NCBI RefSeq assembly: GCF_014268935.2
Contig: NZ_JABWRJ020000004.1
Span: 496,001-560,000, forward strand
Origin: Pseudomonas peradeniyensis
GTDB lineage: Bacteria > Pseudomonadota > Gammaproteobacteria > Pseudomonadales > Pseudomonadaceae
Reading direction: 5' to 3'
Length of the DNA: 64,000 nt
A program made the translations under genes and the position numbers. The notes below the pieces were generated by a model. The model worked only from the letters and a program-made list of their open reading frames with translations. It had not been told where the DNA came from and ran no database searches. Positions within the stretch are counted from its first letter, which is position 1. Every line of letters starts with the position of its first letter. This document shows, one piece after another, positions 15,505-23,857 of the stretch.

Positions 15505-17717
15505 GACGCCCTCCCCAAGGATCGGTAGCCCACTTGTGGGCTGACCTGCAGCCCGGGTTGGTTGGTGTCGGCCTGCTCCACCCGCATGCCCGGCGGTGCG
15601 TTGTCGAAGCGCACGACCATTTGCCCTTCCAGCTGGGCTTTGCTGGCCTGGGCCGCCTGCTGCACCAGGGAACCCCGCGACGCGGCCAGGGCACCGGGTG
15701 CCGGCGCCGACAGACTGGTTTGCCCAGGACGCGACAGCAGGCCCATTTCAGCGCGTTTCGCCGCCTCCTGCGGGGTCAGCCCTTTGGCCAGGCTTTCTTG
15801 TGCATGCTCGGCCATCTGCGAGGCCGACAGCGGCATCGCCGCCCACGGTCCCGGCTGATTCGGCGCACGCATCAGGCTGGCCACGCTGGTGGCTTCGGGC
15901 ATCAGTTGCACCGGCTGCGCCATCGGCTTGACCAGCGCCCCCGGTACCGGCTCGCCGGCAGCGTTGCGCGCCTTCTGCTGCTCGGCCCAGTCGTTGACCT
16001 TGGCCGTCGCCGCGCTGATCACGCCGTCGCCGCTCGACTCACTGTCGAAGCCCAGGAATTTCATCATGGGCTCGATAATGGGTCGCAGCTTGTCCCAGAC
16101 CCCCTTGAAAAAGCCGGTGATGGGCTCCCAGTGCTTGATGATCAAACCCAGCGGCGACCAGTCAAAGACCGACTTGAGGAAGTCGAAGAACGGCACCGAC
16201 AGGGCTTTGACCAGCTCCCACAGCGCGCCGAAGAACGCCGTCAGCGGCTCCCAGTTGGCGACGATCTGGCCCAGCGGTGACCAGGCGAAAGCGGTTTTCA
16301 TCCACTCCCACACCGCCATCGCCGGGGCCTTGATCTTGTCCCATACCGCTTGGAAGTACGGCGCCACGGTCGACCAGTTGGCAATCAGGACACCGGCGGC
16401 AATGGCGATACCCCGGACGATCATGCCCACCGGGCTCATACTCGCGACCCCGTTCATCAGGGCCAGCGCCGCCGAGGCCCCGGCCGTGGCCAAGCGCAGT
16501 ACGGTGAAGCCCACCGCCGCACCCAGCAGCCCTTTGATCAGCCAGGGATGCGCCCCGGCCAAGCTGGTCACGCCGCTGATGATCGGCCCCACCGTCGCCA
16601 TGAAGTCGTTGAGCGGGGGCAGCAGCATGCTACCGACCGTGATACCCAGGCGGGTTACCCGGTTCTGCAGCAGCTGCATGGCGTTGGCCGTTGTTTCCGA
16701 CCGCGACTTGTACTCGGCTTCCATCGAGCCGGCATAGGCCGTAGCGTCGCCCACCTTCGTCAGGTTGCCACTCAGCAACTGCAGGTTGGTCACCAGTGGC
16801 GTAATGGCCGCCACCGACTCGCTGCCAAAAAGATTGGTCAGCAGCGCCGGACGCTTGGCCGCGTCCACCTGGGAAATCCGCTTGAGCAGGTCCAACATGG
16901 TCGCCTGGGAGTCTTTCTGCATCGCGTCCGCGACATGCTTGGAATCCAGGCGCAGCGACTTGAAGGCCTCGGCCTGCGCCTTAGTGGCCGCCGAGCCCTT
17001 GGTCATCGCCAACATGAAGTTCTTGATGCCGGTCGCCGCCACGTCCTGCTTAACGCCGACGCCGGCCATGGTCGCGCCGATGGCCGCCACCTGCGCCGAT
17101 GACAGGCCCGCCACCTCGCCCAACGCGCCCACTTCGGTGATGATCGCGGAAATCTGCTTGGTGTTTGCCGGCCCGGTGTTGCCCAGGTAGTTGATCCGAT
17201 CGGCCAGCGCGACCACTTCGGTCTGGTTCATGCGGAACGCCGTCCGCCACTTCGCCATCATTTCCCCGGACTCAGAGGCCGTCTGATCGAAGGCGACGCC
17301 CATTTTCACGGCGTCTTCGGCGAACTGGTTCAGCTCTTCCCGGGCAATGCCGGACTGGCCGCCGGCGGCGACAATCTGCGCGATGCCCTCGGCCGCCATG
17401 GGCAGCCGCTCAGACAGGTTCAGCACGTCGTCGCTCATGGCCTTGAACTGCGCCGGCGACTCGAAGTTGACCACCTTCTTGACGTCGGCCATGGCGCTTT
17501 CAAAGCCAATGGCCGCCTTCACACCCATCACGAACGGGGCCGCAATCGCACCGCCCTGCAGGGCCTCACCGAAGGTGATCTTGCCAAGGCCCGAGCTGTT
17601 CAACTGCTTGCGCAGCACCGCGGCGTTTTTGCGAACACCGTTAAGCACCGGTGACAGCTTGTCGACGCCGGTAATCAGCGCCTTGAGTTGGAATTTATCC
17701 GCCACCGCCTCCCCCAT
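15501..17717 (-). CDS. Tail tape measure protein (738 aa)
   Basis: The N-terminal half is helical and Ala-rich; the central part has hydrophobic stretches (GLLGAAVGFTVLRLATAGA and following). Three repeats of Trp-Ser-Pro-Leu-Gly separated by similar WEP.T.FF segments follow, typical of TP901-like tape measures. It sets tail length and is ejected during infection. The start at 17717 lies inside the frameshift extension of the upstream chaperone; an in-frame GTG at 17705 behind GGGGGAGG is an alternative. By length the tail would be roughly 110 nm, a general rule rather than a measured value. Confidence 0.9.
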   Translation of the reverse strand: MGEAVADKFQLKALITGVDKLSPVLNGVRKNAAVLRKQLNSSGLGKITFGEALQGGAIAAPFVMGVKAAIGFESAMADVKKVVNFESPAQFKAMSDDVLNLSERLPMAAEGIAQIVAAGGQSGIAREELNQFAEDAVKMGVAFDQTASESGEMMAKWRTAFRMNQTEVVALADRINYLGNTGPANTKQISAIITEVGALGEVAGLSSAQVAAIGATMAGVGVKQDVAATGIKNFMLAMTKGSAATKAQAEAFKSLRLDSKHVADAMQKDSQATMLDLLKRISQVDAAKRPALLTNLFGSESVAAITPLVTNLQLLSGNLTKVGDATAYAGSMEAEYKSRSETTANAMQLLQNRVTRLGITVGSMLLPPLNDFMATVGPIISGVTSLAGAHPWLIKGLLGAAVGFTVLRLATAGASAALALMNGVASMSPVGMIVRGIAIAAGVLIANWSTVAPYFQAVWDKIKAPAMAVWEWMKTAFAWSPLGQIVANWEPLTAFFGALWELVKALSVPFFDFLKSVFDWSPLGLIIKHWEPITGFFKGVWDKLRPIIEPMMKFLGFDSESSGDGVISAATAKVNDWAEQQKARNAAGEPVPGALVKPMAQPVQLMPEATSVASLMRAPNQPGPWAAMPLSASQMAEHAQESLAKGLTPQEAAKRAEMGLLSRPGQTSLSAPAPGALAASRGSLVQQAAQASKAQLEGQMVVRFDNAPPGMRVEQADTNQPGLQVSPQVGYRSLGRAS

Positions 17718-18134
17718 TCAGCGCGTTGATGCGCCACGCGTTTTCCTCACTCTCGAACAGCGTGTCGAGGGTCCAGTCCAGCACCTCGCCCGGGGTGGCT
17801 TTCCACCACCAGGCAAGGTCGTAGGCCAGCTCGGTCAGGCCGCCGACTGCTTCGAATCTTGGGGCATGAAAAAACCCACGATCAGCCAGCCGATGGTGTT
17901 CAGGTCAGCCAGGTCCAGCTGGTTCACCGAACTGGCCGGGATGGCAGCGCAGATCGCGATGTACTTGCCGACCGCTTCCACCTCCATGATCGGGTGGCCG
18001 CTCTCACCAACGACGTAGGGCAACGCCTTGATTGCGCGGCACTCCTGCACGGTCGGGCGGCGCAAGGTCAGTTCGGTGACCTCTTCACCATGGGCCTGGA
18101 TTGGGGTAGCGAGGGTGTGAGTTACAGTGGTCAT
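17695..18134 (-). CDS. Tail assembly chaperone, -1 frameshift product (gp41/42 type)
   Basis: A canonical slippery heptamer T TTT TTC (minus strand, 17874-17868) lies near the end of the chaperone gene. A -1 shift there leads into a frame open to TAA at 17697-17695. It encodes FEAVGGLTELAYDLAWWWK and then ATPGEVLDWTLDTLFESEE before a Gly-rich end. The Trp-rich extension matches what Mu-like phages add to gp41 by frameshift. As with lambda G/GT, the long form should bind the tape measure while the tube assembles. Confidence 0.85.
17835..18134 (-). CDS. Tail assembly chaperone, unshifted product (Mu gp41 type, 99 aa)
   Basis: ATG at 18134 overlaps the tail tube stop (TAATG). The protein starts MTTVTHTLATPIQAHGEEV, with ELTLRRPTVQECRAIKALP, the pattern of phage tail protein E/gp41. 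It ends with a short tail after the slippery site. Most ribosomes should make this form, with a minor share making the long form. Confidence 0.9.
   Translation of the reverse strand: MTTVTHTLATPIQAHGEEVTELTLRRPTVQECRAIKALPYVVGESGHPIMEVEAVGKYIAICAAIPASSVNQLDLADLNTIGWLIVGFFMPQDSKQSAA
17868..17874 (-). promoter_or_regulatory. Programmed -1 frameshift site T TTT TTC
   Basis: The heptamer is in the right phase (GGT TTT TTC) and leads directly into the Trp-rich extension frame. Both tRNAs can re-pair after slipping back one base. Confidence 0.85.
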
Positions 18135-18481
18135 TACTGCCAGTCTCCTTGGATGCCTTCGAATTTGAGCGAGACCTTGGCGTCATCGCCGGTCACTTTG
18201 GACTCATCCACTTGGTACGCGCCGCTCAGCACATACACCGAGCCGTCTGCCAGCTCGGCGGTGATGGTCATATTGGTCCCGTTGGCCAGCTTGGCCCGGG
18301 GGAAATTGGCGGTTTTCACCGCATCGACCACCACATAGGGGATCAGGTCTTCTTCCTTGAAGTAGCCCCGCGTGATCGTTTCGCGTTTTGTGTCCGACAG
18401 CGGGCATTCCACGCCGCCGGTGATCACCAGCTGATCGCCGTCGACCTTCACAAAGCAGGTGCCCGCGACTTTCTGACCCAT
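18134..18481 (-). CDS. Contractile-tail tube protein (Mu gpM type), 115 aa
   Basis: ATG at 18481 (MGQKVAGTCFVKVDGDQLV) has GGGAG 8 nt upstream; an ATG 15 bp earlier lies right against the terminator. The Gly-Gly-Val-Glu-Cys-Pro region and beta-rich body fit phage tail tube proteins. It follows the sheath gene across an intrinsic terminator, so tube and sheath amounts may be set separately. Confidence 0.85.
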   Translation of the reverse strand: MGQKVAGTCFVKVDGDQLVITGGVECPLSDTKRETITRGYFKEEDLIPYVVVDAVKTANFPRAKLANGTNMTITAELADGSVYVLSGAYQVDESKVTGDDAKVSLKFEGIQGDWQ

Positions 18482-18496
18482 AAAGGGCACTCCCAT

Positions 18497-18520
18497 AAAA
18501 AAGCCCGCACTGGGCGGGCT
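18497..18520 (-). terminator. Intrinsic terminator between sheath and tube genes
   Basis: AGCCCGC / GCGGGCT with a T6 run on the minus strand, placed directly before the tube gene start. Confidence 0.8.
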
Positions 18521-18538
18521 GGGGTTGAACGATGAGGG

Positions 18539-20035
18539 TTACGCCGCGTCCGGGTACTGCAGGCGGAATTGGTACAGCAGCGCGAACACACGCAGTTGGT
18601 TCACCAGGTCCGGCGGGAACAGCACACTCAGGCGATTCGGGTTCTTCGGGTCGCGCTCCACGATCAGGTACTGATTGAACGCCTCGGCGTTCTCGACAAT
18701 GCCCTCACGCTCAAGCGCGCCATAGGCCGCGATCAGCTCGCCGCGAATCACCTTCGGCGTGACGATGGACTGGCCAGGGCCGAAGCGCGTCCCGTCGTTG
18801 GCCAGCTTGTGACGGCCGTACTTGCTGGTGATGATGCTGCGCAAGTAGCGAATCACGTAGGCCGACTGGTGCAGTGTCTCGCTGTCCAGATAGGAGTCAT
18901 CCGGCTGGCCGTAGGCGTTACGCTGGTAGGTCGTAACGGCCCGCTCGATGCGGTAGCTGCCGCCGTTGTAGACAGCGGTGGCCATGCCACTGGTCAGCAG
19001 CGATTGGCGCTCGGTCAGGGTAAAACGGTCACTCGCCTGCGCCGGGTCGATGCCCGTCAACGCGCCGGTCTGCGTCGGTCGCGCCGGGTCGGCACTGATG
19101 AACACAGCGGTACGTGCCGCCCAGGCCGCCGCCACTTCCCACGCCGGCTGCGGCACGCCGCGCTCGAAGCCATGCACGGAAACGTGCGGATCGTTGCGCA
19201 GGCGCCCGGCGGCGACCAGCTGGCCCAACGTGCCGCGCTGCGCGCTGTACACATGGCCATAGAGCTGCTTCGCCCAGGACCAGCGGCCGGCGCTGTCGTC
19301 CATGGCGGTTTTCCAGGCGCCCAACGTGTCGGCATCGGTCCAGGGCTGGGCGATGAACTCGAATTCTTCGTCGCCCAGTGCAGCCAGCGCCGCCGATACA
19401 GCCGGGGTGCCGGCGCCGTTGGTCATGGCCGTGGCCACCACCGTCAGGCCGGCCGGCGTGGTTTCGCCATTGGCGCGCCCCAGGCGGTTCAGCTGGACTT
19501 GGATATCGTTGCCCAGCTCGCCCTTGAACTTGGCCTGCAGGGTGACCACGCCGGCGGCGGCCGTGGCCGTCACCGGCAGATCAATGGCGGCATTGATGGC
19601 CGCTGCCAGGCTGGCCGCCACGGCCTCGGCCGAAGCCCCGAACACGGCATCGGCGCGCACGCGCTGGCCGGCCACGTACAGATTGACCAGGCCGGCGGTG
19701 GCGACACTGCCCGTTACGGTAACGGTGGCGGTCGCGGCCGCTCCGGTGGCCACCTTGAGCGGCAGGCACCAGACCTCGCCGGCCACGTCGATGGCCCGCC
19801 AGCGTGCATGCATAGCGGCGAGCATCGAGCCGGTGCCGCCAATGTCCTTGGCGTCGCTGGTCTTCGACACCAGCACCAAGCGGCCGATTTCGTCGCTGTC
19901 GGCGTCGTCGTTGACCTGGCCGACGATCAGCCGGCGCAGGCTGGACCCGCCGCTGTTGGCCATGGAGTTGTCGACTTCGGCATAGAACAGCGGCACGCGA
20001 ATGTCGCTGGGGATGTTGCTGAAACTGACGCTCAT
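18539..20035 (-). CDS. Tail sheath protein (Mu gpL type), 498 aa
   Basis: ATG at 20035 (MSVSFSNIPSDIRVPLFYAE) has GGGAGC upstream. The N-terminus FYAEVDNSMA and the C-terminal SVLFPPDLVNQLRVFALLYQ are standard features of Mu-like sheath proteins, which contract to drive the tube through the cell envelope. Length fits the family. The coding sequence holds the palindrome CCGTTACGGTAACGG (19711-19725) and a gapped pair at 18916-18938. Confidence 0.9.
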   Translation of the reverse strand: MSVSFSNIPSDIRVPLFYAEVDNSMANSGGSSLRRLIVGQVNDDADSDEIGRLVLVSKTSDAKDIGGTGSMLAAMHARWRAIDVAGEVWCLPLKVATGAAATATVTVTGSVATAGLVNLYVAGQRVRADAVFGASAEAVAASLAAAINAAIDLPVTATAAAGVVTLQAKFKGELGNDIQVQLNRLGRANGETTPAGLTVVATAMTNGAGTPAVSAALAALGDEEFEFIAQPWTDADTLGAWKTAMDDSAGRWSWAKQLYGHVYSAQRGTLGQLVAAGRLRNDPHVSVHGFERGVPQPAWEVAAAWAARTAVFISADPARPTQTGALTGIDPAQASDRFTLTERQSLLTSGMATAVYNGGSYRIERAVTTYQRNAYGQPDDSYLDSETLHQSAYVIRYLRSIITSKYGRHKLANDGTRFGPGQSIVTPKVIRGELIAAYGALEREGIVENAEAFNQYLIVERDPKNPNRLSVLFPPDLVNQLRVFALLYQFRLQYPDAA

Positions 20036-20211
20036 CGCGCTTTGCTCCCCCAGGTGGTGGTCTTCTGTTCCAGGGCGTCGCCGTCGATGATACGGCGCTC
20101 CCAATAGGCATCACGGGGCACTGCAGCGCCCTCGGCGGGCAGGTACTTGCCCGGCTGATCCGGCAGCGGGCAATCGCGCCCCGGTGCCGGCTTGAGGTGA
20201 ATCGTGGTCAT
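20032..20211 (-). CDS. DUF2635 small tail protein (Mu gp38 type), 59 aa
   Basis: The frame from ATG 20211 begins MTTIHLKPAPGRDCPLPDQP and contains DAYWERRIIDGD, the signature of DUF2635. It overlaps the gp37-type gene upstream and the sheath gene downstream by ATGA, so the three are translationally coupled. In Mu-like phages this small gene always precedes the sheath gene. Function is unknown, though it is part of the tail cluster. Confidence 0.85.
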   Translation of the reverse strand: MTTIHLKPAPGRDCPLPDQPGKYLPAEGAAVPRDAYWERRIIDGDALEQKTTTWGSKAR

Positions 20212-20807
20212 GGGTTCAAGTCCTCACGGATGGTGAACTCGACCCGCCCGTCTGGCCCCGAGGCCGTGACGTTGGGGTCTTTCAGGGGGTTGAGGAAGTC
20301 CAAACGGGTGTCGATGCCTTCCAGGGCTGGCAGGCCGGCCAGCTGCCATTCCTGCCAGGTCTGCGGCTTGCCTTCGCCGGTCTGCTCCCAGCGCCCCAAC
20401 TGCAGGTCGGCATAGAAGCGATAGCGGTAAACCACCCGTTCGCGATCGATCAGCAGCAGCTGGCCGCCGTCGTACAACAACGGCCCCGACTCCGGGTCAG
20501 GCTCGAAGCCCACCAGAGCACGCCACAACTGGGCGCGGAGGTCGTGCAGCGGGTCAGCCACCGATTGCCCGCGCTCGTCGTCAGTCGGCAGCACAACGCA
20601 TACGTCGATGGCGTCGCGCACAACTTGGGTGTAAACGTTCTGCGCTTGCGGCTCGTCGGCCGAGTCACCAACAGCGATGACATAGGCCGCCGGCGGCTTC
20701 ATCTTGGCGCTGTCGGCGGTCGGGTCCCAATCCAGTCCGCCGGCCACGCGCCCTTCGAATCCACGCGCATAGGCGCGCAGCTGCTCGATCACAGGCGTGA
20801 TTTTCAT
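20208..20807 (-). CDS. Gp37-like (DUF1834) tail completion protein, 199 aa
   Basis: MKITPVIEQLRAYARGFEGR, followed by PAAYVIAVGD, is typical of the Mu gp37/DUF1834 group, proposed tail terminators at the head-tail interface. The position between the gp10-like gene and DUF2635 fits. The C-terminal half is atypically long, with a segment LPALEGIDTRLDFLNPLKDP similar to DUF1834 extensions. Confidence 0.75.
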   Translation of the reverse strand: MKITPVIEQLRAYARGFEGRVAGGLDWDPTADSAKMKPPAAYVIAVGDSADEPQAQNVYTQVVRDAIDVCVVLPTDDERGQSVADPLHDLRAQLWRALVGFEPDPESGPLLYDGGQLLLIDRERVVYRYRFYADLQLGRWEQTGEGKPQTWQEWQLAGLPALEGIDTRLDFLNPLKDPNVTASGPDGRVEFTIREDLNP

Positions 20808-20816
20808 GTCAGGTAC

Positions 20817-21251
20817 TCAGTTGAGCAGCGCGGCGGAAAAGGCCTGCTGCAGGATGCGCCGCACCTCGTCTCGGCTGTCGACCAGGGCGTCGGTCATGTA
20901 GTTGTCGCGGGGTTTGATCCGCCACCCGCCCCCACTCTTGCGGCGCACGCCGTAGTGCAGGTAAGCGGGATAGAAGGCCCTCATGCTCGCGGTCTTGCTG
21001 GGTGCGACACGCACCAGAAAGCCCGAGCGCGACACCTTGTAGCCGATGGAGTCGGTGGTGGCCCCGCTACGGTTTACGGGGTAGCCGTCCTGGCCACCGC
21101 CGAGCGCTAGATTCATCTGTGCCCGGCCGGTGATCAGCTGGCCAACCTTGCGCATGCCAGCGCGGATCTTTCGCTTGTTGAAGGCCTCTTGGTCGAACTT
21201 GTCGAAGCCCTCGACATGCAGATAGCCGTCAATCGAAACGGAGTTGGCCAC
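20817..21251 (-). CDS. HK97 gp10-like head-tail joining protein (144 aa)
   Basis: A GTG at 21251 preceded by GGGAGG is the likely start; an upstream alternative at 21272 is in frame. The ITGRAQMNLALGG segment, then SRSGFLVRVAPSKT and YPAYLHYG, fit the gp10 family of proteins that help join head and tail. The start region lies inside the end of the preceding head-closure gene. Confidence 0.7.
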   Translation of the reverse strand: MANSVSIDGYLHVEGFDKFDQEAFNKRKIRAGMRKVGQLITGRAQMNLALGGGQDGYPVNRSGATTDSIGYKVSRSGFLVRVAPSKTASMRAFYPAYLHYGVRRKSGGGWRIKPRDNYMTDALVDSRDEVRRILQQAFSAALLN

Positions 21252-21603
21252 GGCCACCTCCCGCCGGCGCATTCGCCGCCTGCAGCTCCTCGACCTCGAT
21301 CACCGACCACACCTGCCGCCCGCGCATACCGGTAGCCCGCTTGACGCGGAACACCCGGCCGCCGGCGACCAGTTCATGCCGCGTGTCCAGGTCCCGCACG
21401 AATCGACAGTAGATCCGATGCGTAATGGTCGTCCCGGTCTGCACCGACCCGGTGTAGGTGGCCGTGCCTAACGGCTCGATCTTGCACCAGCGTTTGGCTA
21501 CCGACTCGAAATTTGACTCAAGGCCTGCAGAGCCTTTTGGCGTGTCGCTGCGGATGCGCACCACCGCCCGGGTGCACAGTTCGCCCGCTTCCGGCTCCCT
21601 CAC
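21229..21603 (-). CDS. Head closure / head-tail adaptor protein (124 aa)
   Basis: GTG at 21603 overlaps the connector stop. The region AVVRIRSDTPKGSAGLESNF, then KRWCKIEPLGTATYTGS, and the THRIYCRF and RVFRVKRAT strands match the SPP1 gp16-like head closure fold. It sits in the usual position between connector and gp10-like genes. Confidence 0.75.
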   Translation of the reverse strand: MREPEAGELCTRAVVRIRSDTPKGSAGLESNFESVAKRWCKIEPLGTATYTGSVQTGTTITHRIYCRFVRDLDTRHELVAGGRVFRVKRATGMRGRQVWSVIEVEELQAANAPAGGGRGQLRFD

Positions 21604-21983
21604 AGCGTGAACCAGCGGTAAGGCTGCACCAGGGCGTCATAGGCCAGCGGCAGCGCCTTGGTGCCGTTGCTGGTCGACTCGGTGACCGGCTCGCGGTTGC
21701 GGTGCCAGTGGGCGACCAACAGCAGCATGGCCAGCGCCAAGTCGTCCGTTACGGGTAACGCGTTCTCCGACGCATCGATCGGCAGCAGCCCGCGCAGGTA
21801 GGCTTCATCGCCGGTCGCGTTGGCCGGCGCGTCGGCCGGCAGCGTGACCCAGTACAACCTCCGGCCACTGTCCTTCTCGACCTGGCGTCGCGCTGCGCGG
21901 GCGTAGGCCTGCAGCAGCGTGTCTTCCTCGGTTTCGTCCAGCTCCAGCTTGCAATGGCTCTTGATCTGCTCAAGCGTCAGCAT
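21600..21983 (-). CDS. Head-tail connector protein (HK97 gp6 type), 127 aa
   Basis: ATG at 21983 follows GGGAGG by 6 nt. The protein begins MLTLEQIKSHCKLELDETEE, the usual start of gp6-like connectors that form a ring under the portal. The C-terminal ALAMLLLVAHWHRNREPV helix is also typical. It contains the palindrome at 21747-21760. Confidence 0.85.
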   Translation of the reverse strand: MLTLEQIKSHCKLELDETEEDTLLQAYARAARRQVEKDSGRRLYWVTLPADAPANATGDEAYLRGLLPIDASENALPVTDDLALAMLLLVAHWHRNREPVTESTSNGTKALPLAYDALVQPYRWFTL

Positions 21984-21997
21984 GGGCAACCCTCCCG

Positions 21998-23221
21998 TCA
22001 GGCGGTCTTGCCCACCAGGTGCTTGATAGCGGCCGTGTCCTGCAGCACCAAGCCGAAGCGCACGAACGCCAGGAAGCCGACCTGGCCGTACTCGGCGTAA
22101 CGCTCCACCAGACGCTTGAGGGTCAGGCTACGGACCGCGCGCAGCACCAGTTCGTTGAAGTCGCCGGCATACATGAATTTCTTACCGGCGCCGATATCGG
22201 CAACGGCCTGATCGATCACATACTGATGCTTGAGGATGGTGGCCGGACGGTCGCTGTCGATGCCGGGCAGCCACAGCGGGCGATTGTTGGCGTCCACCAT
22301 CTCTTCCATCGCCTGCAGCGTCTTGTCGTTGAACGCCAAGCGGAACTTGGCGGCCGCACGGTACGCCGGGTCAATGGAGTGAATCAGGCTGTTGACCTCC
22401 TGCCAGGTGAAAGCAGTGGCCTTGGCGGTCATGGCACCTTGAGGGGTCGAGTGTTCCAGGCCCTTCGGCTGCGCCGGCGCATCGGCGGTTTCGCCGGTAC
22501 CGGTGCCCTGGACGATCAGGCGGTTACGGGTACGCGACACGCGCTTACCGATACGGCCGGCCAGGTAGCCTTCCATGTCAATGCCCGAGTCCTGCAGCAG
22601 CTGTTCAGAGACGCGGATGATCTTCGAGCTGATGGTGTGCGACCCCATGGTGCCCATCCCGAACTCGACATCCTTTTCGCCGGCGGGCTTGTTCTCGCCG
22701 ATCAGCTCGCCTTCTTCCTCGCCGCCGTTGCTGGTGGCCCAGGCGATGGGCGCGCCGTTGTCGGTCTGCAGCAGCTGGCAAACCGAAGCAATACCGCCGT
22801 AGGTCACCAGCGATTCGATCACCTTGGCCTGCAGGGTGGTCGGCACGGTGAAACCGCCCGCCTCGTTCGGATTGGTACCTTGAGCACGCATTTCCAGAAC
22901 CACGGAACGCTGCTCGGGGGTCAGATACTCCAGGCCGCGACGCACCCAGTTATCCCAGGCACTGCGCTGCTCAGCCTCCGCTTCGTTCTTCGGTGCGCCG
23001 GTCGGACGCTCACGGTCCAGGCCTTCGACAAAGCTCTGATCCTGGGCACGCAGTTCTTCTTCACGCTCAATCTTCTCGCGCAGCCCCTTGAGGTCGGCTT
23101 TCATGCCTTCCCACTTGGCGCGGACTTCGCCGGTCCAGCCGTCGTCCGGGGTGGTGTCATGCAACGAGCGCATTTCGGCCGACAGCTTGTTATAGGCTTC
23201 TTTCATTTGTTGCAGGGTCAT
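21998..23221 (-). CDS. HK97-family major capsid protein (407 aa)
   Basis: The first 100 residues form a charged coiled coil (the delta domain removed by the protease). The body then has TNPNEAGGFTVPTTLQAKVI, GGIASVCQLLQTDNGAPIAW and GRIGKRVSRTRNRLIVQGTG, clear HK97-fold capsid motifs. It follows the protease gene, the conserved HK97 order. The protein should assemble the icosahedral head. Confidence 0.95.
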   Translation of the reverse strand: MTLQQMKEAYNKLSAEMRSLHDTTPDDGWTGEVRAKWEGMKADLKGLREKIEREEELRAQDQSFVEGLDRERPTGAPKNEAEAEQRSAWDNWVRRGLEYLTPEQRSVVLEMRAQGTNPNEAGGFTVPTTLQAKVIESLVTYGGIASVCQLLQTDNGAPIAWATSNGGEEEGELIGENKPAGEKDVEFGMGTMGSHTISSKIIRVSEQLLQDSGIDMEGYLAGRIGKRVSRTRNRLIVQGTGTGETADAPAQPKGLEHSTPQGAMTAKATAFTWQEVNSLIHSIDPAYRAAAKFRLAFNDKTLQAMEEMVDANNRPLWLPGIDSDRPATILKHQYVIDQAVADIGAGKKFMYAGDFNELVLRAVRSLTLKRLVERYAEYGQVGFLAFVRFGLVLQDTAAIKHLVGKTA

Positions 23222-23236
23222 AGCTCCCCCTTGGGA

Positions 23237-23854
23237 TCACAGTTCAGTTAGGTCAAGCAGGCGCTCGCGGGCCTCGCGCTCAAAATGTGCGCGGGCTTCG
23301 TCGCCTTCGGTTTGCGCCTGCTTCCAGGCAGACAGGGAGCGCTGGGCAGCGCTGGAGTCGGGGTAAGCGGGGAACGCCACCGGCCCTACATCGCGTAGCT
23401 CGGCGATCTTGAAGATCGTGCGGACGATCAGGCCGTCTTTCTCTTCGTGCCAGGTGTCGCCACCCTTGGCCACGCGCATGGCGAAGCTGCTGCCGCTCAT
23501 GTCGCCACGGCGCAGCGGCTCGACCACCAGGTCGCGGATGGTCTGCGTATTGGGCGTGTCGATTTCATAGGCCAGGCCGCGTTCATCCACGTTCAGGCGC
23601 AACGTGCCGCTGGCTGTGCGACCCAGCAGGTAGGTCGGGTCGTGGTTGAACAGCGCTCGGGTGTCCTGGTTCAGCACGTCATCGAACGCGCCCGGGGCGA
23701 TGATTTCCACGAAGGTGCCGCCCAGCAGGTCGCTACGCTGGTTGAAGACAGCGGCATAGCCGGCGATCTTCGGCGCGCTGCCCTGCTCATCCGGCTGGAC
23801 AGCACGAAGCTCGCAATGCTGCGCCTGCAGCATGCGTTGTTCGAATTCACTCAT
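23237..23854 (-). CDS. HK97-family prohead protease (205 aa)
   Basis: The protein has KIAGYAAVFNQRSDLLGGTF near the start, a FNHDPTYLLGRTASGTLRL segment with the catalytic His, and MRRGDMSGSSFAMRV-type Ser motif (RRGDMSGSSFAMRV), all standard for the U35 serine protease family. It would cut the capsid delta domain during maturation. It lies between portal and capsid genes. Confidence 0.95.
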   Translation of the reverse strand: MSEFEQRMLQAQHCELRAVQPDEQGSAPKIAGYAAVFNQRSDLLGGTFVEIIAPGAFDDVLNQDTRALFNHDPTYLLGRTASGTLRLNVDERGLAYEIDTPNTQTIRDLVVEPLRRGDMSGSSFAMRVAKGGDTWHEEKDGLIVRTIFKIAELRDVGPVAFPAYPDSSAAQRSLSAWKQAQTEGDEARAHFEREARERLLDLTEL

Positions 23855-23857
23855 GGG

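Noticed and set aside
13038..20104. Many long open frames on the plus strand opposite the tail genes
   Set aside because: High GC at third positions of the true genes keeps the opposite strand open; the products are His/Arg/Gly-rich and resemble no protein family.
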